Assembly (NCBI RefSeq): GCF_000813425.1
Contig: NZ_JWIB01000013.1
Coordinates: 124,001 to 188,000 of the forward strand
Direction of reading: 5' to 3'
DNA length: 64,000 nucleotides
DNA from: Sporosarcina sp. ZBG7A
GTDB lineage: Bacteria > Bacillota > Bacilli > Bacillales_A > Planococcaceae
The translations under genes were made by a program, and so were the position numbers. The notes beneath the pieces are model-generated. The model had not been told where the DNA came from. It saw only the letters and a program-made list of their open reading frames with translations, and searched no databases. Positions 45,132 to 54,310 of this stretch are shown here, piece after piece. Positions within the stretch are counted from its first letter, which is position 1; the number at the start of each line of letters is the position of its first letter.

Positions 45132-45317
45132 TTACATTTTGGAATCTCTTTCAAATACAAGTTTTAAATCCGTTGTACCACCTGTAGTTGTGGAGAACGG
45201 TATGATTGAATGCAACCGCCATCCTTTCGCAGCATTCTCATTCATAACTTGCTCCTCGTTCTCTTTAGGCGTTCCCTTCCAGCTACTCTTGATTGTCACG
45301 ACTTTATACGTGTACAT
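45132..45317 (-). CDS. DUF4177 small protein
   Basis: A 61-aa cytosolic protein. It matches the DUF4177 pattern: an N-terminal YTYKVVTIK strand, the central NENAAKGWRLHSIIP helix-strand and the terminal LKLVFER strand. These occur widely in Bacillales; the function is unknown. GGAG lies before the ATG at 45317. Confidence 0.8.
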   Translation of the reverse strand: MYTYKVVTIKSSWKGTPKENEEQVMNENAAKGWRLHSIIPFSTTTGGTTDLKLVFERDSKM

Positions 45318-45453
45318 TGCGACTCCTCCTTTTTTAGAACAGGGAGATTTAGTGATTCATTGGAAATAACCTTGCAATCCCCTATTACTACTTCAGCAAT
45401 AACGTTATGATATACTGAATTTACTAAAATCTCAAAAGGAGTTGCATCCTATT

Positions 45454-46371
45454 ATGAAGGCACTTGTTAAAAGGAGTGCCGCACCAGATGATATCGCGTT
45501 AGAAGAAGTGGAGATTCCAACCCTCAGTGATGATGAATTGCTCGTCCGTGTAAAAGCTGTCGGCGTCGGAATCAATGACTCCTATTTTCTCCCTCAGGAA
45601 ATTGACTATCCCTATCCAATTGGAATCGAAGCCGCTGGTGTTGTTGAAGAAACCGGGAGTCTAGTAACGGACTATCAAAAAGGTGATCGCATCGCTTTCG
45701 TTAGTATGATGCAACCTAAAGGGGGCACGTGGGCTGAATACGCAGTGGTTCAGCAAGACTCTCTCATCTTACCCATCCCTGCAAATATGGATTTTGCAGA
45801 AGCCGCTGCAGTACCAGTCGCAGGCAACACCGTTTTGCGTGCGCTTACTGCACTCCATTTGAAAGAAGGCGATTCCGTATTCATCGCCGGCGCTTCAGGT
45901 GCAATCGGTACATTCGCAATCCAGTTTGCCAAGACGCGTGGCAGGAAAGTGGCAGGATCCGCTTCCCCTCAAAACCACGACTACATGAAATCGCTCGGTG
46001 CTGATAAAACCGTAGACTATAATGATCCGAATTGGGCAAATCAAATCCGCGAGTGGATGCCTAACGGCGTCGATGCGGCCATAGCGATCCAGCCCGGAAC
46101 GGGAACGGAGAGTATGCACGTCGTAAGAGACGGTGGCACCGTCATCACAATTTCTGGCGATCGCATCGAGCCAGAACGCGGCATCACCGCTGCATTCGTC
46201 CCTCATAAGGCAGATGTTCAGAATGAAGTCAAACAGCTCATTCAAGAAATTGCTGCGGGTACATACAAGCTCGTCATTGAACAAACTTACCCATTCGAAC
46301 AAGGAATCGTAGCTCTTCAGAAAACTCAAACCCGCCATGCACGCGGAAAGTTAGTATTGACGTTGGAATAA
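45454..46371 (+). CDS. Zinc-independent quinone oxidoreductase / MDR-type dehydrogenase
   Basis: A 305-aa NADPH-dependent medium-chain reductase. The GroES-like N-terminal half has GIEAAGVVEETGSLVTDYQKGDRIAF; the Rossmann half has VFIAGASGAIGTFAIQFAKTRGRKVAGSAS (cofactor-binding AGASGAIG). No catalytic zinc ligands of alcohol dehydrogenases are present, so this is the quinone reductase type. The ATG at 45454 matches the usual MKAL start; AAGGAG lies 12 nt upstream, which is long, and an in-frame TTG at 45442 is too close. It is a single-gene unit with a strong terminator. Confidence 0.85.
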   Translation: MKALVKRSAAPDDIALEEVEIPTLSDDELLVRVKAVGVGINDSYFLPQEIDYPYPIGIEAAGVVEETGSLVTDYQKGDRIAFVSMMQPKGGTWAEYAVVQQDSLILPIPANMDFAEAAAVPVAGNTVLRALTALHLKEGDSVFIAGASGAIGTFAIQFAKTRGRKVAGSASPQNHDYMKSLGADKTVDYNDPNWANQIREWMPNGVDAAIAIQPGTGTESMHVVRDGGTVITISGDRIEPERGITAAFVPHKADVQNEVKQLIQEIAAGTYKLVIEQTYPFEQGIVALQKTQTRHARGKLVLTLE

Positions 46372-46375
46372 AATC

Positions 46376-46410
46376 AATCCCCCTTCTGCCTAATAGAAGG
46401 GGGATTTTTA
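46376..46410 (+). terminator. Terminator of the oxidoreductase gene
   Basis: AATCCCCCTTCT-N7-AGAAGGGGGATT followed by TTTT, directly after the stop codon. Confidence 0.9.
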
Positions 46411-46534
46411 GGGATCAAGAATGAATTGTTTACAACATTCCTAGGCTTTATCTGTTACTTCAATGTCCTCTGACAGCTCTTTCTTATGCCAAGTACTTAT
46501 CTACCAATCAACTAAATGCCTGATTTACTATTTA

Positions 46535-47713
46535 TCAGATAACAATTAAATGACCGAAGAACGAAATCAGAAGCAAGCTAACTGCACCTACTGACACAGC
46601 AGCAATTAATCCGATATAGAACGGTTTGATCCCCAATCCTTTAAAGACTTTGAAATTCGTAGATAATCCGACGCCAGCCATCGCCAATCCTAGCATGTAC
46701 TTCGATCCGAATGAACTCCAGGAATTGTAGAATCCTTCCCATATCGATAGAGTCAGGAAGCCAAATGCTGATCCACTATTCGCTGCCGTCCAATCCCCAA
46801 TCGTTCTGACCAATGCCAGTGCCAAAAACCCAATTACGAATACAGGGATTAACTTATACCACTTTGGAATACTGTATTCCGTACCGTCCTCATTTTTTCC
46901 CGCTCCCTTAAAGAAGAAGTATGAGATGAGTGGAATGACAGCTATGATAAATAAATTCCGTGTAAGCTTCGTAACTGTAGCGACGTCTACTACTTTTTGC
47001 ATATCAAACATTTGGCTATAAATAAGTGCTGAACCGGTTACCTGTGCAGTATCGTGAATTGCTGTCCCTAGAAATAACCCTATTTTGATGGGGTCTCCTG
47101 CAAAAAAGAGATTGGCCAAGTAGGGATACAACAGCATGCCGACCAACCCAAAAATTGTGATGTTTGCGACAGCGTAGGAGATTTCATCATCTTTTGCTTT
47201 GACCACTGGAGAAACAGCCATGATTGCAGTGACCCCGCAAATCCCTGTCCCGCAAGCAATTAACGTCCCTAGACGATTCGATTGATTCATTTTTTTCGTG
47301 AAATAAAGGGTGACGAACAACCCCGAAGTGATACATGCAATAATTAGTGGAAGCCCCCATGCACCAAGCTTCAACGCTTCCGTCAGACTTAAACGTAGTC
47401 CGAGTAAAATGATCCCAGCCCGCAATGCGTATTTGACGGAATACGCTACTCCCTCCATGAAAATCGTATGTAATCCTACTGTATTCCGGATAATGATCCC
47501 GATTATAATGGCGACAAATATTCCAGACACCGGACTTGCGCTTCCTTCTGGCAATAAATTCAGTGCAACAATCAACTTGCCAATCAGACCCGCTGCGTAA
47601 ATCCCTACAAGGGTAACAATTAGACAGAACATTATCCCTGGTAAGACTCGTACAACTAAACTACGAATTGGATTGGCGTTATCTGCTTCAGAACTTTCAT
47701 TCGTCTTTCTCAT
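46535..47713 (-). CDS. YeiH/UPF0324-family membrane transporter
   Basis: A 392-aa protein with ten or eleven helices. The family signature runs through GLRLSLTEALKLGAWGLPLI, LIACGTGICGVTAIMAVSPVVKAKDDEISYAVANITIFGLVGMLLYPYL and FLGTAIHDTAQVTGSALIYSQMF. These proteins are annotated as putative sulfate exporters; the link to sulfite or taurine catabolism is known for some members, but the real substrate here is uncertain. It is transcribed in the same direction as the upstream symporter gene, with a hairpin between them. Confidence 0.88.
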   Translation of the reverse strand: MRKTNESSEADNANPIRSLVVRVLPGIMFCLIVTLVGIYAAGLIGKLIVALNLLPEGSASPVSGIFVAIIIGIIIRNTVGLHTIFMEGVAYSVKYALRAGIILLGLRLSLTEALKLGAWGLPLIIACITSGLFVTLYFTKKMNQSNRLGTLIACGTGICGVTAIMAVSPVVKAKDDEISYAVANITIFGLVGMLLYPYLANLFFAGDPIKIGLFLGTAIHDTAQVTGSALIYSQMFDMQKVVDVATVTKLTRNLFIIAVIPLISYFFFKGAGKNEDGTEYSIPKWYKLIPVFVIGFLALALVRTIGDWTAANSGSAFGFLTLSIWEGFYNSWSSFGSKYMLGLAMAGVGLSTNFKVFKGLGIKPFYIGLIAAVSVGAVSLLLISFFGHLIVI

Positions 47714-47770
47714 ACAATCTTCCCTTCACTCGTCGTGTACTTCATCATTACCATATCAGAGATCAATTCA

Positions 47771-47805
47771 CCCGCAAAGGGGAATTGACAATTCCTCTTT
47801 GCGGG
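47771..47805. other. Hairpin downstream of the symporter gene
   Basis: CCCGCAAAGGGGAATT-N3-AATTCCTCTTTGCGGG with a single mismatch. No T run follows on either strand, so it is a stable RNA hairpin or processing site rather than a textbook terminator. Confidence 0.6.
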
Positions 47806-47851
47806 CATTTGAAAAAATATTTATTTACAAAACTTGATGGAAATCATCCGG

Positions 47852-49081
47852 TCAGCTTTGCTGTACTTCTTTCGATTCATCTACCCATAGTTCATCTTCC
47901 GTTGATGCAACTACAACAGCAGCTGAAGCATCACCTAGGATGTTTACAGTTGTGCGGAACATGTCTAGAATCCGATCGATTCCAGCAATCAATGCAATTC
48001 CTTCCAACGGCATGTTCACGGAAGTTAACACCATCGCCAGCATAATTACACCTGCGCCTGGAACTCCAGCTGCACCTATCGATGCTAACACGGCTGTAAG
48101 TACTACGGTCAATAATTGTAGAAACGTTAACTCCAACCCGTAAAATTGTGCAATGAATACAACAGCTACCCCTTGATAGATCGCCGTACCATCCATATTT
48201 ATAGTCGCGCCAAGTGGGAGCACGAAGCTGCTTATCTTCTTCGAGACACCTAAATTCTCTTGCGTGTTTTTCAACGTGACGGGCAATGTTCCCGCGCTGC
48301 TGCACGTACTGAAAGCGACGACAGCCGCTGGAGCCATTCCTTTAAAGAACTTCATCGGACTCATCTTCGCAAACTTTTTAACTGCCATCGAGTACACGAA
48401 AATCACATGGACGATGCAGGCTATCGCGACCGCTAAAATCACTTTTAAAAGTGGCATTAATACGGCTATCCCATATTCCCCAACGACTGGTGCAACAAGA
48501 CCTAAAATTCCGATCGGTGCAACCCACATAACGATTCCTGTTATTTTGTACATGATTTCTGCAAAGCCCTCAAAGAATTTGTAAACTGGTTGTGCTTTTT
48601 CGCCTACCAACGTGATCGCTAGGCCGATGAATATCGCGAAGAAGATAATCTGCAAGATATTTCCTGAGGCTAACGCTGTAAACGGGTTATCTGGGATGAT
48701 GTTCAGTAGAGTAGCAATTACCCCTCCCGTTTCATTCACCTCAGCCGCAACCTCGGGCACACTCACATTCACGCCTTTACCTGGCGAGATCACATATGCA
48801 AAGGCTAAACCGATCATAACCGCAATCGCACTCGTCACCAAGTAATAAGAAATTGTCTTAACGCCAATCCGGCCTAACTGTTTCGGGTCTCCTGTACTCG
48901 CAACTCCCACAACTAACGAAGCTAAAATAAGTGGCGCGATAATGAACTTAATGAGGCGTAAAAACAAATCACCTAATGGTTTGATGACCTCGATGGACTG
49001 CCCAAAAATAACACCTAGAAGTATGGCAATTACAAAAGCAATAAATATTTGCATTAATAAGTTCCCTTTAATTCTCATCAT
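47852..49081 (-). CDS. Dicarboxylate/amino acid:cation symporter (DAACS family)
   Basis: A 409-aa protein with eight helices and two hairpins. The family signatures are all seen: the serine-rich TCSSAGTLPVTLKN (hairpin 1), NMDGTAIYQGVAVVFIAQ (helix 7), AAGVPGAGVIMLAMVLTSV (hairpin 2) and GIDRILDMFRTTVNILGDA (helix 8, with the substrate-binding Asp and Arg). The Arg in the DMFRTTVN segment favours aspartate/glutamate or C4-dicarboxylates over neutral amino acids. GGAG precedes the ATG. Confidence 0.92.
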   Translation of the reverse strand: MMRIKGNLLMQIFIAFVIAILLGVIFGQSIEVIKPLGDLFLRLIKFIIAPLILASLVVGVASTGDPKQLGRIGVKTISYYLVTSAIAVMIGLAFAYVISPGKGVNVSVPEVAAEVNETGGVIATLLNIIPDNPFTALASGNILQIIFFAIFIGLAITLVGEKAQPVYKFFEGFAEIMYKITGIVMWVAPIGILGLVAPVVGEYGIAVLMPLLKVILAVAIACIVHVIFVYSMAVKKFAKMSPMKFFKGMAPAAVVAFSTCSSAGTLPVTLKNTQENLGVSKKISSFVLPLGATINMDGTAIYQGVAVVFIAQFYGLELTFLQLLTVVLTAVLASIGAAGVPGAGVIMLAMVLTSVNMPLEGIALIAGIDRILDMFRTTVNILGDASAAVVVASTEDELWVDESKEVQQS

Positions 49082-49185
49082 TTCTCTCCTTCCGCATATT
49101 ATTGTAAGCGTTTACAAATTGTGATTAGCTGATCATGAAAATCATGATCGCTCCTAATAGGCTGAACTAGTAATCTTCATAATCC

Positions 49186-50421
49186 CTACTCTTCAATGAA
49201 AAATTCCTCTTTATTTATTAACTCCCCCGGCTGTAAAGTAGGAAGCTCGAAATCGACAGTATCCGGATATTTTATTCCCGCACCTGTGTTTAGCACGACA
49301 ACCACGTCGTCCTCTTTAATCCAATTCTCCTCGCGTAAACGGCGTGCTGCTACGAATGCTGAAGCACCTTCCGGACAAACAAAAGCACCCTCCAATTCCG
49401 CAATCTTTTTTTGTTCTTCCAAAATCGCTTCATCATCTATTGCGATAGCACATCCATTTGTTTCATATAGCGATTCCAGCACTAAAAAGTCTCCTAACGC
49501 TTTCGGTACATTAATGCCAAAAGCTATTGTTTCAGAGCCTTCCCAGAACTCCGATTCTTTTTTACCCTCTTTCCATGCCTTGACGATTGGCGCACATCCA
49601 TCGGATTGAACTGCGACCAATCTAGGAAGTTTACCTTGTGGTATCCATTCAAGAGTTTGCAGTTCCTTTAATGCTTTATAGATTCCGATGAGTCCGACAC
49701 CGCCACCCGTCGGATATAAAATCACATCAGGTACTTTCCAGCCCATCTGCTCCGCAATCTCATACCCCATCGTTTTCTTTCCTTCAATCCGATAAGGTTC
49801 TTTCAGGGTGGAAGCATCAAACAATCCCTGGTCGCGTACAGTTTGCGCCACAATTTTCCCCGCATCACTGATTAACCCATCTACTAGGTAGAGATTCGCG
49901 CCTGCAATCGCACATTCATTTCTCGTAATCTTCGGGGCATCCACCGGCATGACAATCGTTGATTTAATCCCGCCACGTGCAGCATAGAGAGCCCAAGAAG
50001 CTCCAGCATTTCCATTGGTCGGCATGGCAAGCTCCTGGATATTCAATTCTTTAGCCATTGACACGCCCACTGCAGCGCCTCTTGCTTTAAATGTCCCTGT
50101 AGGAATAATCCCTTCATCTTTCATATGCAAATTCGATATCCCCACGTCTTCCCCCAACCGTTCCATTGAAATTAACGGGGTCATCCCCTCTCCTAGAGTG
50201 ACGATATTTTCTTCACGTTGTACAGGAAGCAATTCCCTATAGCGCCACAAGTCTGGTTTTCTTTTTATAAGATCGTCAGGTTTTAATACGTTGCGTAAAT
50301 CCTCCAAATCGTAATTAACGAGCAAAGGGGAACCACACGAACATAGTTGATGTTCTACTCCTGCACTGTACTCCTTATCACACTTAGGACATTGTAGATG
50401 TGAGACATAACTGAATTTCAA
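49186..50421 (-). CDS. thrC: Threonine synthase with N-terminal zinc ribbon
   Basis: A 411-aa PLP enzyme. The N-terminus has a Cys4 ribbon (CPKC ... CSCG, residues about 10-30). The PLP Lys lies in GIIPTGTFKARGAAVG (about 116) and the phosphate-binding loop is TGGGVG. Threonine synthase converts O-phosphohomoserine to threonine and phosphate. The zinc ribbon and the length separate it from the shorter B. subtilis ThrC. Start choice: AAGGAG lies 9 nt before the TTG at 50421 (giving MKFSYVSHLQC); a TTG at 50442 would use part of the ribosome site as coding. It stands alone, apart from a homoserine operon, so it may also be a threonine-synthase-like enzyme of another substrate. Confidence 0.82.
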   Translation of the reverse strand: MKFSYVSHLQCPKCDKEYSAGVEHQLCSCGSPLLVNYDLEDLRNVLKPDDLIKRKPDLWRYRELLPVQREENIVTLGEGMTPLISMERLGEDVGISNLHMKDEGIIPTGTFKARGAAVGVSMAKELNIQELAMPTNGNAGASWALYAARGGIKSTIVMPVDAPKITRNECAIAGANLYLVDGLISDAGKIVAQTVRDQGLFDASTLKEPYRIEGKKTMGYEIAEQMGWKVPDVILYPTGGGVGLIGIYKALKELQTLEWIPQGKLPRLVAVQSDGCAPIVKAWKEGKKESEFWEGSETIAFGINVPKALGDFLVLESLYETNGCAIAIDDEAILEEQKKIAELEGAFVCPEGASAFVAARRLREENWIKEDDVVVVLNTGAGIKYPDTVDFELPTLQPGELINKEEFFIEE

Positions 50422-50613
50422 CCGACTCCACTCCTTCTCCAAACAGCCTATTTTCAGTCAAACTCTCTAGCTGCAATGATTCCTCATAGGTTGCAATCAT
50501 TAACTGTTCAATACTATATGTAAGGTGATTCTGATATATCACATACCAGTATCAGCGGGAAGAATCATTTGTATCTATTTAGTACACAATGGTGGTGTGG
50601 TCTTTATAAAACG

Positions 50614-50648
50614 CAAAAACACCCTCTAATTGTCTCCATTAGAGGGCC
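50614..50648 (-). terminator. Terminator of the NCS1/hyu unit
   Basis: On the minus strand CCCTCTAAT-N7-ATTAGAGGG followed by TGTTTTTG. It lies about 225 nt past the NCS1 gene stop, with the type B repeat in between. Confidence 0.8.
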
Positions 50649-50712
50649 TTCGCAATAACCTATTCCACACATTTTTCATTCTCTAGTTTGTGCAACCTAC
50701 ACTCTCTAAACA

Positions 50713-50860
50713 TGCGGAGCACATCCAATTAACCCCTTGATGCAGATGAATTGGGCTCCTTTATGGAAAATCTCACTAAATGCCGAAGTTATTCCTCGCT
50801 TTGATGGAGAAACTAGTTCGACTGTCGGAGAAACCACCACCGGCGTCGGAAACTCACCTA
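50713..50860 (+). repeat. 21-bp-period array, type B, degenerate copy
   Basis: The leader is eroded (CATCCAATTAACCCCTTGATG, then TGAATTGGGCTCC). The clearest units start at 50807, 50828 and 50849. A type A core (TTTTCCGATTA) at 50866-50873 overlaps the stop codon of the adjacent NCS1 gene, so the array reaches into that gene's end. Confidence 0.7.
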
Positions 50861-50871
50861 GATTTTTCCGA

Positions 50872-52188
50872 TTACTCCGTAAACTGATCTGGCGCGTATT
50901 CCTTCTTCAATTTCATCGCAATGACATACGTAAGAATCGAAACTAAAAGCGATTGAACCGCTGGAAGCCCCATCGGATACACGTATTGTGTTAAGTAGCC
51001 AATCACAACACCCGCTGCAACAGCAATCGTTGCCATCCAGTTCCAACCTGGCACCTCGATCCACTTTTGCTTACGGATCACGAAGAAGTCACCCATCATA
51101 ACGCCCGCAATCGCTGGATACAAGAGAGCGGTTAGGTACAAAAAGTCTTCGAAGTATTGAAGGATTCCCGCTAGCGCGACAATGATAGCTAAAATCGTTC
51201 CTACCAACGTTAATAATGCGCGCCCTCTCCCGGAATTCACGTTCAATAGATTCGCAAGCGCTAATCCCATACTGTAGTTATTTACTAGCTGCGACGTCCA
51301 AGTTGCAAGCCACAAAATTAAGAAGCCCCAAAATGGAAATCCTAAATTCATCATGACATTAACGATGTCTGCGTCCCCAACACCAACGGACATAATTGCC
51401 CCTACGATGAACAAAGGGAATCCAATAACCGCAATCCCGCTCGGAATGATCCAGTTGTCTCTCCAAACCGGTTTCGCATACCGCGTATAATCGGATGCGA
51501 TTACCCACTGAGATACGTTTACGCCAATGACTAAACTGATTCCCGCAAGAATTGTCATGCTTGGTTCCGGATTCCACTCCATGATTTTATGCAACCCAGT
51601 GTTTTTGAGCGTCAAATATATTCCGCCAACAATTAGAAGCAATCCTGAAGGAACCGCTAAGTAATCCGTCCACTTCATGGAGTTATACCCTATGATAGAA
51701 GGAAGTGCGAACAACAGACCTGCTACCGTCGTAACGAGTGCCCAGCCAATCCAATTCGTTTGATAATCAATGCCAAACATCGCTGACATCGCATTCCCTG
51801 CGACAGCAGTTTGCAATGCCCACCAACCGAGTGACACGATGAAAATCGTGAATCCGACAATAAAGCGAGCTTGGACAGTTCCAAAACTGGACTTGGCAAT
51901 TACAGATGAAGAGCGTCCTGTTTTCGCGCCGATATATCCTTGTAGCGCGTTCCCCGCCCACTGGAAACCGAATAAAGCGATGATAAGAATGAGAAGAATT
52001 TTAGTCATACCGAAACTTGCGGTTAATGACGCACCTACCATGAGAACTGGGATCGTAAATTCCAGTCCTCCAAATATGACTGCAGGCGTTAGCCAATGCT
52101 GACGCTGATTTTCAGGGACAGGAGCCAATGCGTTATCTTGGCCAAGTATATCGTTATGCGCTTTCATATTTTCTTTTTGACCGTCCAT
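50872..52188 (-). CDS. NCS1-family nucleobase/hydantoin permease
   Basis: A 438-aa protein with twelve helices. The CodB/NCS1 core shows PAVIFGGLEFTIPVLMVGASL (helix 1), GFQWAGNALQGYIGAKTGRSSSVIAKSSFG and WATWTSQLVNNYSMGLALANLL. NCS1 members carry cytosine, allantoin, purines or hydantoins (Mhp1) with Na+ or H+. Its position after hyuA, hyuB and a cupin suggests a hydantoin-like or related substrate. The ATG at 52188 follows GAGGGGTGA; a longer frame to 52221 is less likely. It is the last gene of the hyu unit. Confidence 0.87.
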   Translation of the reverse strand: MDGQKENMKAHNDILGQDNALAPVPENQRQHWLTPAVIFGGLEFTIPVLMVGASLTASFGMTKILLILIIALFGFQWAGNALQGYIGAKTGRSSSVIAKSSFGTVQARFIVGFTIFIVSLGWWALQTAVAGNAMSAMFGIDYQTNWIGWALVTTVAGLLFALPSIIGYNSMKWTDYLAVPSGLLLIVGGIYLTLKNTGLHKIMEWNPEPSMTILAGISLVIGVNVSQWVIASDYTRYAKPVWRDNWIIPSGIAVIGFPLFIVGAIMSVGVGDADIVNVMMNLGFPFWGFLILWLATWTSQLVNNYSMGLALANLLNVNSGRGRALLTLVGTILAIIVALAGILQYFEDFLYLTALLYPAIAGVMMGDFFVIRKQKWIEVPGWNWMATIAVAAGVVIGYLTQYVYPMGLPAVQSLLVSILTYVIAMKLKKEYAPDQFTE

Positions 52189-52242
52189 CGGCTCACCCCT
52201 CATGAATGTATAAACCCCCAAATTCTATTGCTAACAGGTAAC

Positions 52243-52557
52243 TTACGCTTTCACTAACGCAAACACTAATTCCACAGGCTCGTCACCTTTATTCATACAC
52301 CAATGTAGTTCCCCCGCAGGAATGAAAGAAGCCTCGCCTGCGGAAATTTCAAACGGTACACCACCAGACTCCCCAATAAGAGAGCCTTTCGTGATGAACG
52401 AATACTCTTGTTCCTCATGGAAGGTCGTTCCTTCGTTCGGCAACCGTTCACCGGTTGGAATCGACACGTACCCGAATTTCACTTCTGCATTCGTGAATTG
52501 ATCGTGAAACAGATTTTGTACAATCTCCTGTGTGTCTTGCGCTGCTTGTTTTTGCAT
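52243..52557 (-). CDS. Small cupin protein
   Basis: A 104-aa single-domain cupin. Motif 1 is visible as GTTFHEEQEYSFITKG (with His and Glu metal-ligand positions) and motif 2 as IPAGELHWCMNKG. Such small cupins act as metal-dependent dioxygenase-like enzymes, isomerases or ligand sensors. The ATG at 52557 is 9 nt from AGGGAG; the ATG at 52566 is adjacent to it. Six nucleotides separate the gene frame's upstream end from hyuB, so it belongs to the unit. Confidence 0.8.
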   Translation of the reverse strand: MQKQAAQDTQEIVQNLFHDQFTNAEVKFGYVSIPTGERLPNEGTTFHEEQEYSFITKGSLIGESGGVPFEISAGEASFIPAGELHWCMNKGDEPVELVFALVKA

Positions 52558-52572
52558 CCAATCCATCTCCCT

Positions 52573-54309
52573 TTAGTGTTTTCTCGTTTTAAGCTCTCTA
52601 TATCCAAACGTGTCCGAATCAACTTCAACACCGAAGATCGCACCTGCTTCTTCCACTGTGAAATAGTCATTCTTCACATCTCTAGCAACTTGTGCTGCGT
52701 CACGTTCTAACGGATTACCATAACCTCCACCCGTACCCGTAACGAGTCTCACTACATCACCTTTATTCAACGGATATCTAGGATACACACCGAATGGGCC
52801 GTCTATTGTGCCATCTGCTTTATCCACAAAGAATTCGTTCGACGATCCATCATGACCTCCACTAATTCCCCATGGCATGAACTTGTTGCGACCATACGTG
52901 ACAGTGACAGCTTGTCCGTCCGTCATTGCACGATAGGAACGAGTAACACCTTTTCCACCAACAAACTCTCCTGCTCCTGATCCATTTCCATCTTGACGCA
53001 AGCTATATTCATCCAACATAACGCCGTATCGAGTTTCAGCGACTTCAACCGGAACGTTGTATGTTTCCCCATCACCCATACAGAACTGTCCAGATGCACC
53101 ATCGTTTCTGTTCGATGCACCCCATCCTCCAACGGATGGCTCTACGATCAAGAACGATTCGTCAGTATCATGATGCGTCCCGGATAAAGTCACTGCACAT
53201 ACCGACAAAAAGTGTCCAGCATTCAGACGCTCTGGTAGGTGAGGTGCCATCGCTTTCCACACCAAGTCTAAACTGCCTAATAGCGTTTCAAAGTAGTTCG
53301 AGACCGGAACTGGGCGCTCTGCTGACATGATAGATTTCGGATCCGTTAAAATCCTCAAAGGACGGAATACTCCATCGTTTACGTCTTGTTCAGGATTTGT
53401 AATTGCTAAGAAAATCGCGCGAACTGCAGAAGTTAGTCCCGTCTTCGAGCAATTCATTGGTCCAGGAACTTGTGGTGAGCTTCCTCTAAAGTCACAAATG
53501 AATTCATCATCCGTAATTGTCACTTTCACCTTAATTGGGAACGGTCCATTTCCAATCCCATCTGTGTCAATAAAATCTTCTGCGTAAAAAACACCTTTAG
53601 GTAGCTTTTTTAGCTCTTCACGCGCCAACACTTCCCCATGGTCCAGCAAATGCTCAATCGCGGCAAGAATCGTTTCCGTTGTATGCTTGTTACAAAGCTC
53701 GTTCAACCTGCGATTGCCTGTTTTCAACGCTGCGACTTGTGCCCACATATCTCCAAGAGACAACTCTGGGAATCTAACATTCGAGCGGATCATTTCAACG
53801 AGGACATCACTCACTTTTCCTTCATCATAGAGCTTCAGACAAGAGAATTGGAGTCCTTCTTGGAAGATATCGACAGAGTCATTCGTAAAGGAACCTGGAT
53901 CTTTTCCTCCCACTTCAGTCCAATGTGCCTTATTTGCAGAGAACGCAATCAGCTCACCATCCACAAAGATCGGCATGACTAATCCAACATCAGAAAGGTG
54001 AGAACCTCCACCTTGATAAGGATCGTTAATAATAATGATGTCGCCTTCCTTCAACTTATCTCCTGGATATTTTGCTAACGTCTCCTTAACCATGAATGTC
54101 AGCATTCCGATGAAGCCCGTCACACCATTTCCTTGAGTGAGGAGATTCCCTTTCGCATCGGTAAGTCCACTCGCATAGTCCAATACTTCATAAATGATTG
54201 GACTCATCGATGTTCTTGCAAGGGCTGCAAACATTTCATCCCCTGTAGCGAGTAATGAGTCTTTAACGATTTCCAGCGTAAACGGATCAATTGTTGTCGT
54301 GTGCGTCAT
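52573..54309 (-). CDS. hyuB: Hydantoinase/oxoprolinase, B subunit
   Basis: A 578-aa subunit of the ATP-dependent hydantoinase/5-oxoprolinase family. The start region DPFTLEIVKDSLLATGDEMFAALARTSMSPIIYEVLDYASGLTDAKGNLLTQG and the segment NDPYQGGGSHLSDVGLVMPIF are the family signature; GSGAGEFVGGKGVTRSYRA and GGGYGNPLERD are the C-terminal ones. With HyuA it opens a five-membered ring lactam or imide with ATP hydrolysis (N-methylhydantoin, hydantoin, 5-oxoproline or related compounds). GGAGGAG lies before the ATG. It is 1 nt from hyuA. Confidence 0.92.
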   Translation of the reverse strand: MTHTTTIDPFTLEIVKDSLLATGDEMFAALARTSMSPIIYEVLDYASGLTDAKGNLLTQGNGVTGFIGMLTFMVKETLAKYPGDKLKEGDIIIINDPYQGGGSHLSDVGLVMPIFVDGELIAFSANKAHWTEVGGKDPGSFTNDSVDIFQEGLQFSCLKLYDEGKVSDVLVEMIRSNVRFPELSLGDMWAQVAALKTGNRRLNELCNKHTTETILAAIEHLLDHGEVLAREELKKLPKGVFYAEDFIDTDGIGNGPFPIKVKVTITDDEFICDFRGSSPQVPGPMNCSKTGLTSAVRAIFLAITNPEQDVNDGVFRPLRILTDPKSIMSAERPVPVSNYFETLLGSLDLVWKAMAPHLPERLNAGHFLSVCAVTLSGTHHDTDESFLIVEPSVGGWGASNRNDGASGQFCMGDGETYNVPVEVAETRYGVMLDEYSLRQDGNGSGAGEFVGGKGVTRSYRAMTDGQAVTVTYGRNKFMPWGISGGHDGSSNEFFVDKADGTIDGPFGVYPRYPLNKGDVVRLVTGTGGGYGNPLERDAAQVARDVKNDYFTVEEAGAIFGVEVDSDTFGYRELKTRKH

Positions 54310-54310
54310 A

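Noticed and set aside
47771-47805. Terminator call for the symporter gene
   Set aside because: The stem is strong but no T run follows on either strand, so it is listed only as a hairpin.
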